Origin: Mycobacterium sp. UM_CSW
GTDB taxonomy: Bacteria; Actinomycetota; Actinomycetes; Mycobacteriales; Mycobacteriaceae
Reading direction: 5' to 3'
DNA length: 61,285 nucleotides
Assembly (NCBI RefSeq): GCF_000455205.1
Contig: NZ_AUWQ01000015.1
Span: forward strand, 1 to 61,285
Part shown: piece by piece, positions 21,813 through 34,728 of the stretch
Position numbering within the stretch: the stretch's first letter is position 1
How the letters are laid out: the number at the start of each line of letters is the position of its first letter
Made by a program: the position numbers and the translations under genes
The notes under the pieces: generated by a model
Seen by the model: the letters and a program-made list of their open reading frames with translations, nothing else
Databases searched by the model: none
Told to the model about the DNA's origin: nothing

Positions 21813-23369
21813 TCAGCGCTTGGACCGCTGCCGGATGCGGGTGGTGAGCTCTTTGACGTGATCGAAGACCTCACGGCGCTCGGCCATCTCGGACAAGATC
21901 TTTCGCTGCGCGTACATGACCGTGGTGTGATCGCGGCCGAATGCCTGACCGATCTTGGGCAGGGACAGGTCGGTCAGCTCGCGGCACAGGTACATCGCGA
22001 TCTGTCGTGATTGCGCCAGCGCCCGCGTCTTGCCCGGGCCGCGCAGTTCCTCGACGGTGGTGTCGAAGTACTCGGCGGTGGCGGCCATGATGGTGGCCGC
22101 GCTGATCTGCATCGTGCTCGCGTCGGCGATGAGATCGCGAAGCACGATCTCGGCCAGCGCCTTGTCGATGGGAGTCTTGTTCAGCGAGGCGAACGCCGTC
22201 ACCCGGATGAGAGCCCCTTCGAGCTCGCGGATGTTGCGTTCGATGCTGCTGGCGATCAGCTCGAGCACGTCGTCGGGCACCGCGAGCCGTTCCATCTGTG
22301 CCTTCTTGCGCAGAATGGCGATCCGGGTTTCCAGCTCGGGCGGCTGAACGTCGGTGATCAGTCCCCACTCGAATCGGGTCCGGAGCCGGTCTTCCAGCGT
22401 GGCGAGTTGTTTTGGTGGCCGATCGGACGAGATGACGATCTGCTTGTTCGCGTTGTGCAGCGTGTTGAAGGTGTGGAAGAACTCTTCCTGGATACCTTCC
22501 TTGCCCTCGATGAATTGGATGTCATCGACCAGCAGGACGTCGACGTCGCGGTAGCTGCGCTTGAACGCGACCTTGCGGTCGTCGCGCAGCGAGTTGATGA
22601 AGTCGTTGGTGAATTCCTCGGTCGAGACGTACTTCACCCGCATGCCGGGAAACAGCCGTTGGGCGTAGTTGCCGGCGGCGTGCAACAGGTGCGTCTTGCC
22701 GAGGCCGGACTCGCCCCAAATGAAGAGGGGGTTGTAAGCGCGGGCCGGGGCTTCGGCGATGGCCAGGGCAGCAGCGTGAGCGAAGCGGTTGGACGCGCCG
22801 ATGACGAACGTGTCGAAGGTGTAGCGCCGGTTGAGGCTGGTTCCGCCGGCGACGGCCGGGTCGGCCGCGTGTGGGCGTTCGGTGAAGTAGTTCGGCCAGC
22901 TGTGCTCGGCGCCGCCCGGGACATCACCGTTCTCGTCGGTCTCGTCGGTGTCGATCGACGTGTCCAGGTCGGCGTCGTCTACCTGGTCGAGGGTTTGGGT
23001 GTCCGAGACTTGGCCGAACGTTTCGGCATTGCTGAACGCGCCAGCGTCGGAATCCTCGGGGGGTGGGGCGATGCGGACACCCAGTTGGATCTGCTGCCCG
23101 AGCCGTCGGCTGAGCGCGTCGGTGATCGGGGCGCGAAGGTGACGCTCGATCTCGTTTTGCACGAAACTGCTCGGCACCGACAACAGGGCAAAGCCCTCGA
23201 CGATCGTCAGCGGCCGGACGAGGTTCAGCCACGCCCTTTGCTGGGGGGTCAGGGGGGTGACAAGCGTCGTGCGGTTGGAGCCCATGGCGTCCGAGGCAGA
23301 CTCGCCGTTGAGCTCGGAGACGACCGCGTTCCAAACTGTTGTGAATCCTGAACCGGGGTCATCGGTCAA
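21813..23369 (-). CDS. dnaA: Chromosomal replication initiator protein DnaA
   Basis: A 518-residue AAA+ initiator. Domain I (1-90) is followed by a variable acidic linker (about 100-165). The AAA+ core has Walker [10 protein letters not shown] and Walker B LLVDDIQF. The C-terminal helix-turn-helix carries the signature [10 protein letters not shown]. From about residue 165 on it is nearly identical to M. tuberculosis DnaA. I chose the TTG at 23369 ([13 protein letters not shown]) because M. tuberculosis dnaA uses the same TTG and GGGAG lies about 10 bases upstream; the frame is open 16 codons further. DnaA boxes in its upstream region suggest autoregulation. Confidence 0.97.
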   Translation of the reverse strand: MTDDPGSGFTTVWNAVVSELNGESASDAMGSNRTTLVTPLTPQQRAWLNLVRPLTIVEGFALLSVPSSFVQNEIERHLRAPITDALSRRLGQQIQLGVRIAPPPEDSDAGAFSNAETFGQVSDTQTLDQVDDADLDTSIDTDETDENGDVPGGAEHSWPNYFTERPHAADPAVAGGTSLNRRYTFDTFVIGASNRFAHAAALAIAEAPARAYNPLFIWGESGLGKTHLLHAAGNYAQRLFPGMRVKYVSTEEFTNDFINSLRDDRKVAFKRSYRDVDVLLVDDIQFIEGKEGIQEEFFHTFNTLHNANKQIVISSDRPPKQLATLEDRLRTRFEWGLITDVQPPELETRIAILRKKAQMERLAVPDDVLELIASSIERNIRELEGALIRVTAFASLNKTPIDKALAEIVLRDLIADASTMQISAATIMAATAEYFDTTVEELRGPGKTRALAQSRQIAMYLCRELTDLSLPKIGQAFGRDHTTVMYAQRKILSEMAERREVFDHVKELTTRIRQRSKR

Positions 23370-23959
23370 CGACGTAATCTCCCTGGCTCTCGCAGATCCC
23401 GGGTCGAGGGGCAACAACGCTTAACGACGAAACAACTGTCCACATGGTTATCCACAGGTGTGGACAGGATGATCGTAGACGAGCCGCAGCCTACCGGCGA
23501 CGGCCCGCGATCTCCGTGCTGATGGCAACCCCCGCCGGTCGCCTAGCCAGCTACTTGATCCGCCATCCTCGCTTCGTCGTCGAGCGCCGCTCCACTCTGA
23601 AACGGCATTGGGAGAAGTTAACAGTTTTCCGTTCGGCTGCCAACAGTTCTGCTGCATTCCAATCGGCTTCTCTAGGGTGTCTTGGGGCCTGCTTGTCGCT
23701 CGTTCTCCTATGGTGCCGCAGGGACGGCTTCGAGAACTTCGGTTTTCGCGGATGTGTGAGTTTGGTGCGTTGCGGCAGACCAAGTTTGACCCGGCGAAGA
23801 CACGTCAGTACCCTCGAACAGTCGCCCGAAAGTCGGCGATACGGCTGCGACCCAAATCAAGGCAGGGGACCGCGCCGGCCAGTAGCAAGACCCACCTCCG
23901 ATCGACCCGCGGACGAATGGCGCGAGCGGCCGGAAGGTTCGAATTACGAGGAGAACGCC
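23370..23959. promoter_or_regulatory. dnaA-rpmH divergent intergenic region
   Basis: 590 bp between divergent dnaA and rpmH. The dnaA-proximal part carries three DnaA boxes (23436-23469). The rest should hold the dnaA promoter and the rpmH-rnpA promoter. I see no open frame with coding character and no clear terminator. A 6-bp palindrome GTTAAC lies at about 23617. Confidence 0.7.
23436..23469. promoter_or_regulatory. Cluster of three DnaA boxes upstream of dnaA
   Basis: CTGTCCACA on the plus strand at about 23436-23444, the perfect box TTATCCACA at 23448-23456, and CTGTCCACA on the minus strand at 23461-23469. They lie 67-100 bp upstream of the dnaA TTG start. Such boxes at dnaA promoters mediate autoregulation and can be part of a bipartite origin. 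Confidence 0.85.
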
Positions 23960-24103
23960 GTGGCCAAGGGCAAGCGGACTTTCCAGCCGAATAACCGGCG
24001 CCGAGCCCGCGTGCACGGCTTCCGGTTGCGGATGCGCACCCGCGCCGGGCGGGCGATCGTCTCCGCGCGGCGGCGCAAGGGCCGCCGCGCGCTGACTGCC
24101 TGA
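23960..24103 (+). CDS. rpmH: 50S ribosomal protein L34
   Basis: A 47-residue, highly basic protein with the L34 signature [20 protein letters not shown] and a C-terminal SARRRKGRR. The GTG at 23960 is preceded by CGAGGAGAA. It begins the rpmH-rnpA-yidD-yidC-khpB-rsmG cluster that flanks bacterial origins. Confidence 0.98.
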   Translation: MAKGKRTFQPNNRRRARVHGFRLRMRTRAGRAIVSARRRKGRRALTA

Positions 24104-24125
24104 TCGCAACGCCAGGTTTTTGGCG

Positions 24126-24482
24126 GTGCTTTCCGCACGCAACCGCATGAGGCGGTCAACGGAGTTTGACGCCGCGGTGAAGTACGGGATGCGCTCGGCG
24201 CAGCCCGACGTCGTCGTGCACGTGCGGCGTGCTCCCGAGGACGGCGCCGGTCCGCGTGTGGGGTTGATCGTCGGCAAACGGGTGGGCTCGGCCGTCGAGC
24301 GCCATCGCGTCGCGCGCCGGTTGCGGCACGTCGCCCGGACGATGTTGGGCGATCTCCACCAATCCGATCACGTGGTGATCCGCGCGCTGCCGAGCAGTCG
24401 GTTGGCGTCGTCGGCGCGCCTCGAGCAACAGCTGCGGCGCTGCCTGCGACGCGCGTTCGAGTCGGCGGGAACCGACCGGTGA
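24126..24482 (+). CDS. rnpA: Ribonuclease P protein component
   Basis: The 118-residue protein subunit of RNase P, which matures tRNA 5' ends together with the RNase P RNA. It contains the RNR-like motif [24 protein letters not shown] in shortened form ([17 protein letters not shown]) and the N-terminal [11 protein letters not shown] take the GTG at 24126, matching the mycobacterial start ([11 protein letters not shown]); a TTG 6 bases earlier is possible. The stop overlaps the yidD start as GTGA. Confidence 0.94.
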   Translation: MLSARNRMRRSTEFDAAVKYGMRSAQPDVVVHVRRAPEDGAGPRVGLIVGKRVGSAVERHRVARRLRHVARTMLGDLHQSDHVVIRALPSSRLASSARLEQQLRRCLRRAFESAGTDR

Positions 24483-24835
24483 CGCGGGCGGCAGGGATGC
24501 GAGCCGTGATCGGCGGGGCCGGCCGGGCCACCGCGCGCGGGCTGATTTTTGCGATCCAGCTCTACCGGCACATGGTGTCACCGCTGCGTCCGGCGACGTG
24601 CCGCTTCGTACCGACCTGTAGCCAATACGCCGTCGACGCCCTCACCGAGTACGGCTTGATTCGGGGGAGTTGGTTGTCCGTGGCCAGGCTGGCCAGATGT
24701 GGACCGTGGCATCCGGGAGGATGGGATCCGATACCGGATCGACACGGATGCCGGGCGAGCTTCGAAGGCGCCGGCCCCAGACAAGCGGGGCGCCCCGCGC
24801 CGCAGCAACGGGAGAGTGAGTCTTTTGTCGTTTGA
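24479..24835 (+). CDS. yidD: Membrane protein insertion efficiency factor YidD
   Basis: A 118-residue protein with the YidD signature [20 protein letters not shown] followed by [10 protein letters not shown] and later [13 protein letters not shown]. It is a short amphipathic protein that helps YidC insert membrane proteins. Its 5' end overlaps rnpA by 4 bases and its 3' end overlaps yidC by 20 bases in another frame. The C-terminal 30 residues are Arg/Pro-rich and poorly conserved. Confidence 0.92.
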   Translation: MTRAAGMRAVIGGAGRATARGLIFAIQLYRHMVSPLRPATCRFVPTCSQYAVDALTEYGLIRGSWLSVARLARCGPWHPGGWDPIPDRHGCRASFEGAGPRQAGRPAPQQRESESFVV

Positions 24836-25949
24836 TTTTTTCAGCCTTGACATCTTCTACTACCCGGTGTCGTGGATCATGTGGGCCTGGTACAAGTTGT
24901 TCGCGGCCGCGCTTGGACCGTCGAACTTCTTCGCCTGGGCCCTGTCGGTGATGTTCCTGGTCTTCACCCTGCGCGCGATCCTGTACAAGCCCTTTGTGCG
25001 CCAGATCCGCACCACCCGGCAGATGCAGGAGCTGCAGCCGCAGATCAAGGCGCTGCAGAAGAAGTACGGCAAGGACCGCCAGCGCATGGCGCTCGAGATG
25101 CAGAAGCTGCAACGCGAGCACGGCTTCAATCCGATCCTGGGCTGTCTGCCGATGCTCGCCCAGATCCCGGTGTTCCTCGGGCTGTATCACGTGCTGCGGT
25201 CCTTCAACCGGACGACCGGCGGCTTCGGCCAGCCGCACATGTCGGTGGCCCAGAACCGGGCGACCGGCAACTACGTCTTCACACCGGCCGACGTCGGGCA
25301 CTTCCTGGACGCCAACCTGTTCGGCGCCCCGATCGGTGCGTTCATGACCCAGCACGCCGGGTTGGACGCCTTCACTCACTTCAGCCGGCCCGCGGTGATC
25401 GCCGTCGGTGCGCCGGTGATGATCCTGGCCGGCGTCGCGACCTACTTCAACAGCCGAGCGTCGGTGGCGCGCCAGAGCGCGGAGGCGGCGGCCAACCCGC
25501 AGACCGCGATGATGAACAAGCTTGCGCTGTACGTGTTCCCGCTCGGCGTCGTCGTCGGTGGACCGTTTCTTCCGCTGGCGATCATCCTGTACTGGTTCTC
25601 CAACAACATCTGGACGTTCGGACAGCAGCATTACGTGTTCGGGATGATCGAGAAAGAGGAAGAGGCCAAGCGGCAGGAGGCCGTTCAGCGGCGAGCCGCG
25701 AACGCGCCGGCGCCGGGGGCCAAGCCCAAGCGCAATCCGAAGGCGACGTCGCCGAGCGGCAACGGTTCGTCGACCGAGGCCGACGGGAGCGAGGGTTCGG
25801 ACTCGGATTCGGATCGATCGGATAACGGTCCCGCCGGGGCGAAAACGGCATTGGCACAACCGGACAAGCCGAACGCGGCGGGCCGGACCGACGGCCCGAC
25901 CAACCGCACCCCGCGACCCGGGGCGCGGCCGAAGAAACGGAAGCGCTGA
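24816..25949 (+). CDS. yidC: Membrane protein insertase YidC
   Basis: A 377-residue Gram-positive-type YidC/Oxa1 insertase. The N-terminal membrane helix (about 10-35), the hydrophilic-groove helix with its conserved Arg in [14 protein letters not shown], a basic coiled cytoplasmic hairpin ([14 protein letters not shown]), then four more membrane segments and a basic, Ser/Asp-rich tail ending RPKKRKR. I chose the GTG at 24816 because it gives [12 protein letters not shown], the mycobacterial start; the open frame extends to 24699 inside yidD. A GGGAG stretch overlaps the start closely. Confidence 0.95.
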   Translation: MSLLSFDFFSLDIFYYPVSWIMWAWYKLFAAALGPSNFFAWALSVMFLVFTLRAILYKPFVRQIRTTRQMQELQPQIKALQKKYGKDRQRMALEMQKLQREHGFNPILGCLPMLAQIPVFLGLYHVLRSFNRTTGGFGQPHMSVAQNRATGNYVFTPADVGHFLDANLFGAPIGAFMTQHAGLDAFTHFSRPAVIAVGAPVMILAGVATYFNSRASVARQSAEAAANPQTAMMNKLALYVFPLGVVVGGPFLPLAIILYWFSNNIWTFGQQHYVFGMIEKEEEAKRQEAVQRRAANAPAPGAKPKRNPKATSPSGNGSSTEADGSEGSDSDSDRSDNGPAGAKTALAQPDKPNAAGRTDGPTNRTPRPGARPKKRKR

Positions 25950-26030
25950 CGAGGCGCCACGGCTTTTAGGGGGTCCCCCGGGCGAGCGACCCGACTGGAG
26001 AGGGACCCGTGATGAGGGAGAGGGAACAAC

Positions 26031-26618
26031 ATGACAGACGCCGACACCACCGAGCGCGACGTGGACACGGAACTCGAAGCGCAGGAGCCGTCCGACGATG
26101 AGACGGCGGCGCCCGAGCGTGGCGACGACGAAGGCGATGACCAAGTCGACGACCAGGAAGAGCGATTGGTCGCCGAGGGGGAGATCGCCGGCGACTATCT
26201 CGAAGAGCTGTTGGACCTGTTGGACTTCGACGGCGACATCGACCTGGACGTCGAGGGCGACCGCGCGGTTGTCAGCATCGACGGCAGTGACGACTTAAAC
26301 AAGTTGGTCGGCCGCGGCGGTGAAGTGCTGGACGCCCTCCAAGAACTCACCCGGCTGGCCGTGCACCAGAAGACGGGGGTGCGCAGCCGGCTGATGCTCG
26401 ACATCGCGAGCTGGCGGCGGCGGCGCCGCGAGGAGTTGGCCGCGCTGGGCGACAAGGTGGCGCGGCGCGTGCTGAACACGGGCGAACGCGAGGAGCTTTC
26501 CCCGATGACGCCGTTCGAGCGCAAGATCGTCCACGACGCCGTGGCGGCGGTGCCCGGGGTGCACAGCGAGAGCGAAGGCCAGGAGCCGTCGCGCCGCGTC
26601 GTCGTCCTGCTCGACTGA
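26031..26618 (+). CDS. khpB: KhpB/Jag/EloR-type RNA-binding protein (KH and R3H domains)
   Basis: A 195-residue protein with a strongly acidic N-terminus (1-50), a KH-like domain (about 55-120, with the GxxG loop as VGRGGEVLDALQ) and an R3H domain (about 130-195, with ERKIVHDAV). It binds RNA and in other Gram-positive bacteria works with KhpA in elongation and division control. It lies between yidC and rsmG, its usual position. The ATG follows GGGAGAGGGAAC. Confidence 0.93.
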   Translation: MTDADTTERDVDTELEAQEPSDDETAAPERGDDEGDDQVDDQEERLVAEGEIAGDYLEELLDLLDFDGDIDLDVEGDRAVVSIDGSDDLNKLVGRGGEVLDALQELTRLAVHQKTGVRSRLMLDIASWRRRRREELAALGDKVARRVLNTGEREELSPMTPFERKIVHDAVAAVPGVHSESEGQEPSRRVVVLLD

Positions 26619-28399
<1,781 letters not shown>

Positions 28400-28422
28400 C
28401 CACCATCCGTGAAGGGACGACC

Positions 28423-29406
28423 ATGACGCAGCCGTTACGCAAGAAGGGTGGCCTCGGCCGGGGCCTGGCTTCCCTGATTCCCACCGGCCCGGCGGAGGGC
28501 GACTCGGGTCCGGCGACGCTGGGTCCCCGGATGGGCGACGCGGCGGCCGATGTGTTGATCGGCGGGCCGGCGCAGGATGCCGCCTCGGTAGGTGCGGTCT
28601 ACCGCGAGATCGCGCCCGGCGACATCGAGCGCAACCCACGGCAGCCTCGGCAGGTGTTCGACGAAGAGGCGCTCTCGGAGCTGGTGCATTCCATTCGCGA
28701 GTTCGGGCTCCTGCAACCGATCGTGGTCCGCGCGGTGACCGGTTCGCCGAGCGGCGCGCGGTACCAGATCGTGATGGGGGAGCGGCGTTGGCGCGCCGCG
28801 CAGGAAGCAGGCCTGGCCACCATCCCGGCGATCGTGCGCGAGACCGGCGACGACAACCTGCTGCGCGACGCCCTGCTCGAGAACATCCACCGGGTGCAGC
28901 TGAACCCCTTGGAGGAGGCGGCGGCCTACCAGCAGTTGCTCGACGAGTTCGACGTCACGCACGACGAACTGGCATCGCGCATCGGCCGGTCGCGGCCGCT
29001 GATCACGAACATGATCCGGTTGCTGAAGCTGCCGATCGCGGTGCAGCGCCGGGTCGCCGCGGGGGTCCTGTCCGCCGGCCATGCCCGTGCGCTGCTGGCC
29101 CTGGAGGCCGGCCCGGAGGCGCAGGAGGAGCTCGCGAGCCGGATCGTCGCCGAGGGCCTGTCGGTGCGCGCCACCGAGGAAGCGGTCACCCTGGCCAACC
29201 GCGGCGATGCGGCCGCCCCGGCGGCGCCGCGCCGCAAGCCGATCCAGATGCCCGGCCTTCAAGACGTTGCTGACCGGCTGTCCAACACGTTCGACACCCG
29301 GGTCACGGTCAGCCTGGGCAAACGCAAAGGACGGATTGTCGTCGAGTTCGGCTCGGTGGAGGACCTCCAGCGGATCGTCGACGTGATGACCCCGCCCAAG
29401 GCCTGA
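28423..29406 (+). CDS. parB: Chromosome partitioning protein ParB
   Basis: A 327-residue CTP-dependent DNA clamp. It has the ParA-interacting N-terminus ([12 protein letters not shown]), the CTP-binding motif region with GERRWRAA and [14 protein letters not shown], the helix-turn-helix ([20 protein letters not shown]) and a C-terminal dimer domain. The ATG at 28423 follows GAAGGGA and starts 23 bp after parA, so the two are co-transcribed. parS sites lie within 1.8 kb upstream. Confidence 0.97.
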   Translation: MTQPLRKKGGLGRGLASLIPTGPAEGDSGPATLGPRMGDAAADVLIGGPAQDAASVGAVYREIAPGDIERNPRQPRQVFDEEALSELVHSIREFGLLQPIVVRAVTGSPSGARYQIVMGERRWRAAQEAGLATIPAIVRETGDDNLLRDALLENIHRVQLNPLEEAAAYQQLLDEFDVTHDELASRIGRSRPLITNMIRLLKLPIAVQRRVAAGVLSAGHARALLALEAGPEAQEELASRIVAEGLSVRATEEAVTLANRGDAAAPAAPRRKPIQMPGLQDVADRLSNTFDTRVTVSLGKRKGRIVVEFGSVEDLQRIVDVMTPPKA

Positions 29407-29441
29407 CCATCCATACGGTGTAATTACGTCACTGTGACACT

Positions 29442-29458
29442 GGGCCCGTCCCGGGCCC
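29442..29458 (+). terminator. GC-rich hairpin downstream of parB
   Basis: A perfect 7-bp stem GGGCCCG-TCC-CGGGCCC 36 bp after the parB stop. It has no U-run, as is common for mycobacterial terminators. It probably ends the rpmH-parB transcript; the call is from structure and position only. Confidence 0.5.
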
Positions 29459-29681
29459 GAAATCGCCGGCCTCGTGTGCCCTTGCTCAGCGGAGTTTCGA
29501 TGTGCCCCAAGCTGTTTCGCGGTTTGCCCGGCCGCCAGCCGGCTGTTCGGACCGTTCTGCGGGGCCGGCTGAAGTGGCAGGGCAAACACTGGTCCGATGA
29601 GGTCCAACTCTCCTATCCTGGAGGGGTTGCTGATGGCCGGGAATGGGTTGGCCGCAGTACCGCACAGAAGCCAGGAGGCTA

Positions 29682-30434
29682 GTGTCCGCTCGAATCACGC
29701 CGCTTCGGCTCGAGGCTTTCGAGCAGCTTCCCAAGCACGCGCGCCGCTGCGTGTTCTGGGAGGTCGACCCGGCGACCCTCGGTAACCAAGACCACCTCGC
29801 CGACCCCGAATTCGAAAAAGAGGCCTGGCTGTCGATGGTGATGTTGGAGTGGGGTTCGTGCGGGCTGGTCGCGACCGCGATTCCCGACGACGAACGCAGC
29901 CACGCCGAGCCGCCGTGCCTGGGGTATGTCCTCTACGCCCCGCCGCGCGCGGTGCCACGGGCGCAACGGTTTCCCACCGCTCCGGTGTCCGCCGATGCGG
30001 TGTTGCTGACGTCGATGAACATCGAGCCGGGGCAAGCCGCCGACGATCTGCCGCATGGGCTCATCGCCCGGGTCGTCGACGAGCTCGTCCGACGCGGCGT
30101 CCGGGCTCTGGAAGCTTTCGGTCGCACATCGGAGGCGTCCGAGCTACAGGATCCGCGGTTGGTGGATCCCGATGTCCGGCCGGTGCTGGAGGCGCTCGGC
30201 GACTGCTCGGTCGACCACTGCATGATCGACGCCGAATTCTTGAAGGACGTGGGATTCGTTGTGGTGGCGCCGCACAGGTACTTTCCGCGGCTGCGGCTGG
30301 AGTTGGACAAGGGACTCGGCTGGAAGGCCGAGGTCGAGGCGGCGCTGGAGCGCCTGCTGGCCCAACTGGAAGAACCGGTGGGTGCGGGTTCGTCCGCCGC
30401 CGGAAATACGCTGCGGGCCAACGAGAGCGGCTAG
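29682..30434 (+). CDS. Conserved acetyltransferase-like protein (Rv3916c-like)
   Basis: A 250-residue protein highly conserved in mycobacteria downstream of parB. The fold resembles a GCN5-related N-acetyltransferase: MLEWGSCGLVATA, a central VLLTSMNIEPG strand and DELVRRGVRALEAFGR helix. No acetyl-CoA loop is clear enough to be certain, and no substrate is known. The GTG at 29682 is set by a perfect AGGAGG at 29673-29678. It converges on cwlM, overlapping its stop by 4 bases. Confidence 0.85.
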   Translation: MSARITPLRLEAFEQLPKHARRCVFWEVDPATLGNQDHLADPEFEKEAWLSMVMLEWGSCGLVATAIPDDERSHAEPPCLGYVLYAPPRAVPRAQRFPTAPVSADAVLLTSMNIEPGQAADDLPHGLIARVVDELVRRGVRALEAFGRTSEASELQDPRLVDPDVRPVLEALGDCSVDHCMIDAEFLKDVGFVVVAPHRYFPRLRLELDKGLGWKAEVEAALERLLAQLEEPVGAGSSAAGNTLRANESG

Positions 30435-31651
30435 GAACCGCCCAGCCGGGAGGCCCGTTCCACCGACAGTTCGTGAGCCAGCAGCTCGGCGAAGGTGAAG
30501 GTGCCGGTGGGACGGTCGTTCTTGCCGAGCAGGTAGAGCCGCTTGACCGCGGCCAGGATGCCCTCGGCGATGGCGTCGCGGGTCTGCGTGGAGATCAGCA
30601 TCGCGCGGTCGCGCGGGTTGGTGATGTAGCCGACGTCGACCTGAACGGTGGGCATCCGGGTGAGCCGCAGCAGATCCCACGTCCGGCCATGCGTGCGGCA
30701 ATCCCGTAAACCGGTGCGCGCCACCACTTCTCGCTGAATAAAGTCGGCAAGGTTGCGTCCGATCGTGGAGACGGAACCATGTGAGTTGCCGAAGTGAAAG
30801 GAGGCCACGCCGTTGGCCGACGGGCTGGTCTGGGATTCGCAGCGCAGGCTGATCATGAGGTCGGCGCCGACGTTGTTCGCGGTAGCGGCGCGTTCGGCAT
30901 CCGACGGGCTGCGATTGGTCGGCCGCGACAGGAACGTCTCCATGCCGATGGCGGTCATCCGGCCCTCGAGCCGACTTGCCAAGTCCCACAGCACATCTGC
31001 TTCGCTGACCGGGCCGGCCGGGCCCTGCATGATGGCGCCGTGGTCCGTGCCGCCGCGGCCCGGATCGATGATGATGCGCTTGCCCGACAGTTTGGGCCCG
31101 GAGCGGCGGACCAGCTCTTCCTCGCGAATGGCATGCGGGGACCCGCCGCTGACGCGGGAACTGAGAAAGTACAACGAGCGCAAGGTTTCCGGGCCGCAGA
31201 TGCCGTCGGCGGCGAGCCCGTATTCGCGCTGGTACGACATCAAAGCGTTGTGGGTCTGCAGGCCGAAGTGCCCGTCGACCAGGCCGGTGTAGAAACCGAG
31301 GTCCTGTAGCCGCGCCTGCAGGGTCGCGACGTCGTCGCCGTAAAGCGGTGCGCCGAACTGGTGATACAGCGTGCGCGCGCCCAGCCGATACGAGGCCTCC
31401 TTCAGCGCACGGTAGGTCGCTTCGCCGACGATGCCGTCCACCAGCAATCCGCGGTTCTGCTGGAAGGCGCGTACCGCTTGATCAAGGTGGTCATCGAAGA
31501 CCTCGAGGGCCACGTGTCGCCCGGTGGCCATGTCTTCGTCGGGATTGTCCAGCAGCCCTAGCGCGGCCAGCGTCGCCCGGATTTCGGTCACGGCTGCGCT
31601 GCGGGCACCACAGCGCAGCGCGTCGCCGTATTCACGGCGCTGACTCGACAT
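30431..31651 (-). CDS. cwlM: Peptidoglycan synthesis regulator CwlM
   Basis: A 406-residue protein with two N-terminal peptidoglycan-binding-like domains (about 5-80 and 95-170) and an amidase_3-fold domain (about 190-370). In mycobacteria CwlM is not primarily an enzyme: phosphorylated by PknB it activates MurA in the cytoplasm and also interacts with MurJ and FhaA. The C-terminal TGTFTF places Thr382, Thr384 and Thr386 at the known phosphorylation stretch. No signal peptide is present. GGAGGG precedes the ATG at 31651. Confidence 0.95.
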   Translation of the reverse strand: MSSQRREYGDALRCGARSAAVTEIRATLAALGLLDNPDEDMATGRHVALEVFDDHLDQAVRAFQQNRGLLVDGIVGEATYRALKEASYRLGARTLYHQFGAPLYGDDVATLQARLQDLGFYTGLVDGHFGLQTHNALMSYQREYGLAADGICGPETLRSLYFLSSRVSGGSPHAIREEELVRRSGPKLSGKRIIIDPGRGGTDHGAIMQGPAGPVSEADVLWDLASRLEGRMTAIGMETFLSRPTNRSPSDAERAATANNVGADLMISLRCESQTSPSANGVASFHFGNSHGSVSTIGRNLADFIQREVVARTGLRDCRTHGRTWDLLRLTRMPTVQVDVGYITNPRDRAMLISTQTRDAIAEGILAAVKRLYLLGKNDRPTGTFTFAELLAHELSVERASRLGGS

Positions 31652-31783
31652 ACCAAAGGCCCTCCGGGACAAATTGACAGGCTGAATACGGGCAACGGCT
31701 AAGCGCTATTGTCGCAGATGCTTCTCAATTTTCGGAAAACCCCAGGCTAAGCGCCGGGGCGTGGTGCGACGAACTGGTTGGCG

Positions 31784-33150
<1,367 letters not shown>

Positions 33151-33224
33151 TCAGGTACGGAAGCTACGCATACGAACGCCAGCGTAGGCGTAGGTGTTCC
33201 CGGGTGTCGGCCACCACACTAGGT

Positions 33225-33322
33225 GTCATGGCGGCGACCCGCCGCGCCCGGCTGCGCCGCGCTTGCGATCGCCGCTAGGCGTCATGGCGGCGACCCGCCG
33301 CAAGGCGTGATGGCAGCGACTA
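33225..33322 (-). repeat. 55-56 bp repeat family, locus 2 (about 1.7 units)
   Basis: Two copies of GTCATGGCGGCGACCCGCCG start at 33225 and 33281 (period 56 bp) around the core CGCCCGGCTGCGCCGCGCTT. The minus-strand core reads CAAGCGCGGCGCAGCCGGGC, identical to locus 1. The array ends at the stop codon of rsmA (33320-33322) and fills most of the rsmA-trxB2 gap. Confidence 0.88.
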
Positions 33323-34051
33323 CGCTCGCGGGACCTGCGTGTTGGCCAGCAGCCCGGTATCGGCGGCGTTGCAATTCGGCGCCACCGCGAAGACCGCCAG
33401 ATTTTCGGGCGTGTCGCCGGGCAACACCAACAGCACGCCGGGACGGGCATTGATGTCGACCGGTCGCGCGCCCAGCACCTGCGTCGACGCCGAGTAGCCC
33501 AGGCCGCTGAGGCAGGACGCGCGCAGCGCGGGGTCGCCGAGCGGGCCGTAGTCCGGGCTGCGGTGGAGCAGTCCGAGGATCTCGGCCGGCGACAGCGGAA
33601 TCGTCGGCGGCGGCGTCGACACCGTGATGTGCTCGGCGGTGACCGGGGTGCTCGGGGCGGGCTCCGGCGCGCTGATCAGCGCCACCGTGCCCACGCCGAC
33701 CGCCGCCAGCACGGCGCCCACGCCGAGCAGGCCGGCGACCACCCTGGCGGGACCCAGATGCGGCCGGGCCGCGTGCGCGAGACCGGTGTGATCGGCCGAC
33801 CGCAACGCCTCCGAAATCCGCGCGACGACTTCGGGGGGCACCTCGGGCGCGGACGCCGGATCGGCCCCCAACGTCGCGACGTCGCAGCGCACCTGGTTCA
33901 ACGCGCGCAGCATGCCCTGCGCCTCGGGGTCTTCGCGGACGCGTTTACGCACGCGGGCCGCGGCATCGTCGTCGAGCAGACCGGCCTGAAGGTCGGCCAG
34001 CAGCTCGACGGTCAGGGGCGGCTCGGCGGCTTCGTCGTCGGGTTCACCCAT
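33320..34051 (-). CDS. rsmA: Anti-sigma-M factor RsmA (Rv3912-like)
   Basis: A 243-residue membrane protein. The N-terminal cytoplasmic part (1-130) should bind SigM; one membrane helix lies at about 133-155 (VVAGLLGVGAVLAAVGVGTV), and the rest is extracytoplasmic and Ala/Pro-rich. There is no clear zinc-binding HxxxCxxC motif, as expected for this family in mycobacteria. It overlaps the sigM 3' end by 8 bp. The stop lies at the edge of repeat locus 2. Confidence 0.88.
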   Translation of the reverse strand: MGEPDDEAAEPPLTVELLADLQAGLLDDDAAARVRKRVREDPEAQGMLRALNQVRCDVATLGADPASAPEVPPEVVARISEALRSADHTGLAHAARPHLGPARVVAGLLGVGAVLAAVGVGTVALISAPEPAPSTPVTAEHITVSTPPPTIPLSPAEILGLLHRSPDYGPLGDPALRASCLSGLGYSASTQVLGARPVDINARPGVLLVLPGDTPENLAVFAVAPNCNAADTGLLANTQVPRA

Positions 34052-34655
34052 CCGCCCCAGTGTCCGTCATGCGCTGCTTGACGGCCATCGGTGAGCCCGC
34101 GCCGGGACCAGTGTCGAGGTAACCGAGCAGCTGGGCGAGGCGGACCCGGCCGCGGGAACACCGGCTCTTGACGGTGCCCTCGGCGACGCCCAGCAGAGCG
34201 GCGGTGTCGGCGACGGAATAGCCCTGCATGTCGACGGCCACCACCGCCGCCCGCTGCTCGAGGGGAAGGCGCATCAGGGCCCGTTGCACCACGATCGCCG
34301 TCTCGACCTGCGCGGTGCGATCGGCGACCGGGTGCACGTCCTCGAGCGGGGCCGTCGGGTGGGCCTTGGCGCGGCGCAGCCGGTCCAGGCACGCGTTGAC
34401 CACGATGCGGTGCAGCCAGCTGCCGACGGCCGCGTCGTGCCGGAATGATCCCGCCCCGCGATGTGCCGAGAGCATCGCGTCCTGCAGCGCGTCCTCGGCG
34501 TCCTCGCGGGTGCGGGTGGTCAGCCGGGCCAGCCGGTGCAGCTGGCGTTGGTGACGGAGGAACAACTCAGCGAACGCGTAGCGATCGCCGGCGACGTGGG
34601 CCGCGAGCAGTTCGGCGTCGCTGCGTTCGCCCTCGCTGTTCCCCCCAAGACCCAC
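34044..34655 (-). CDS. sigM: ECF RNA polymerase sigma factor SigM
   Basis: A 203-residue ECF sigma factor with region 2 (about 14-80: DRYAFAELFLRHQRQLHRLA, then DAEDALQDAMLSAHRGAGSF) and region 4 (about 120-175, ending in a helix-turn-helix, VADTAALLGVAEGTVKSRC). It is held by RsmA, encoded in overlap downstream. In mycobacteria SigM directs type VII secretion-related and PPE genes. The GTG at 34655 is used; upstream sequence has AGG-poor leader. Confidence 0.93.
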   Translation of the reverse strand: MGLGGNSEGERSDAELLAAHVAGDRYAFAELFLRHQRQLHRLARLTTRTREDAEDALQDAMLSAHRGAGSFRHDAAVGSWLHRIVVNACLDRLRRAKAHPTAPLEDVHPVADRTAQVETAIVVQRALMRLPLEQRAAVVAVDMQGYSVADTAALLGVAEGTVKSRCSRGRVRLAQLLGYLDTGPGAGSPMAVKQRMTDTGADG

Positions 34656-34728
34656 GGCCGGACACTAACTAATCGGTGGTCGCGCGGCACTTCACCGACG
34701 CGGGGGCTGTGGGCGCCCGCGATCTCCG

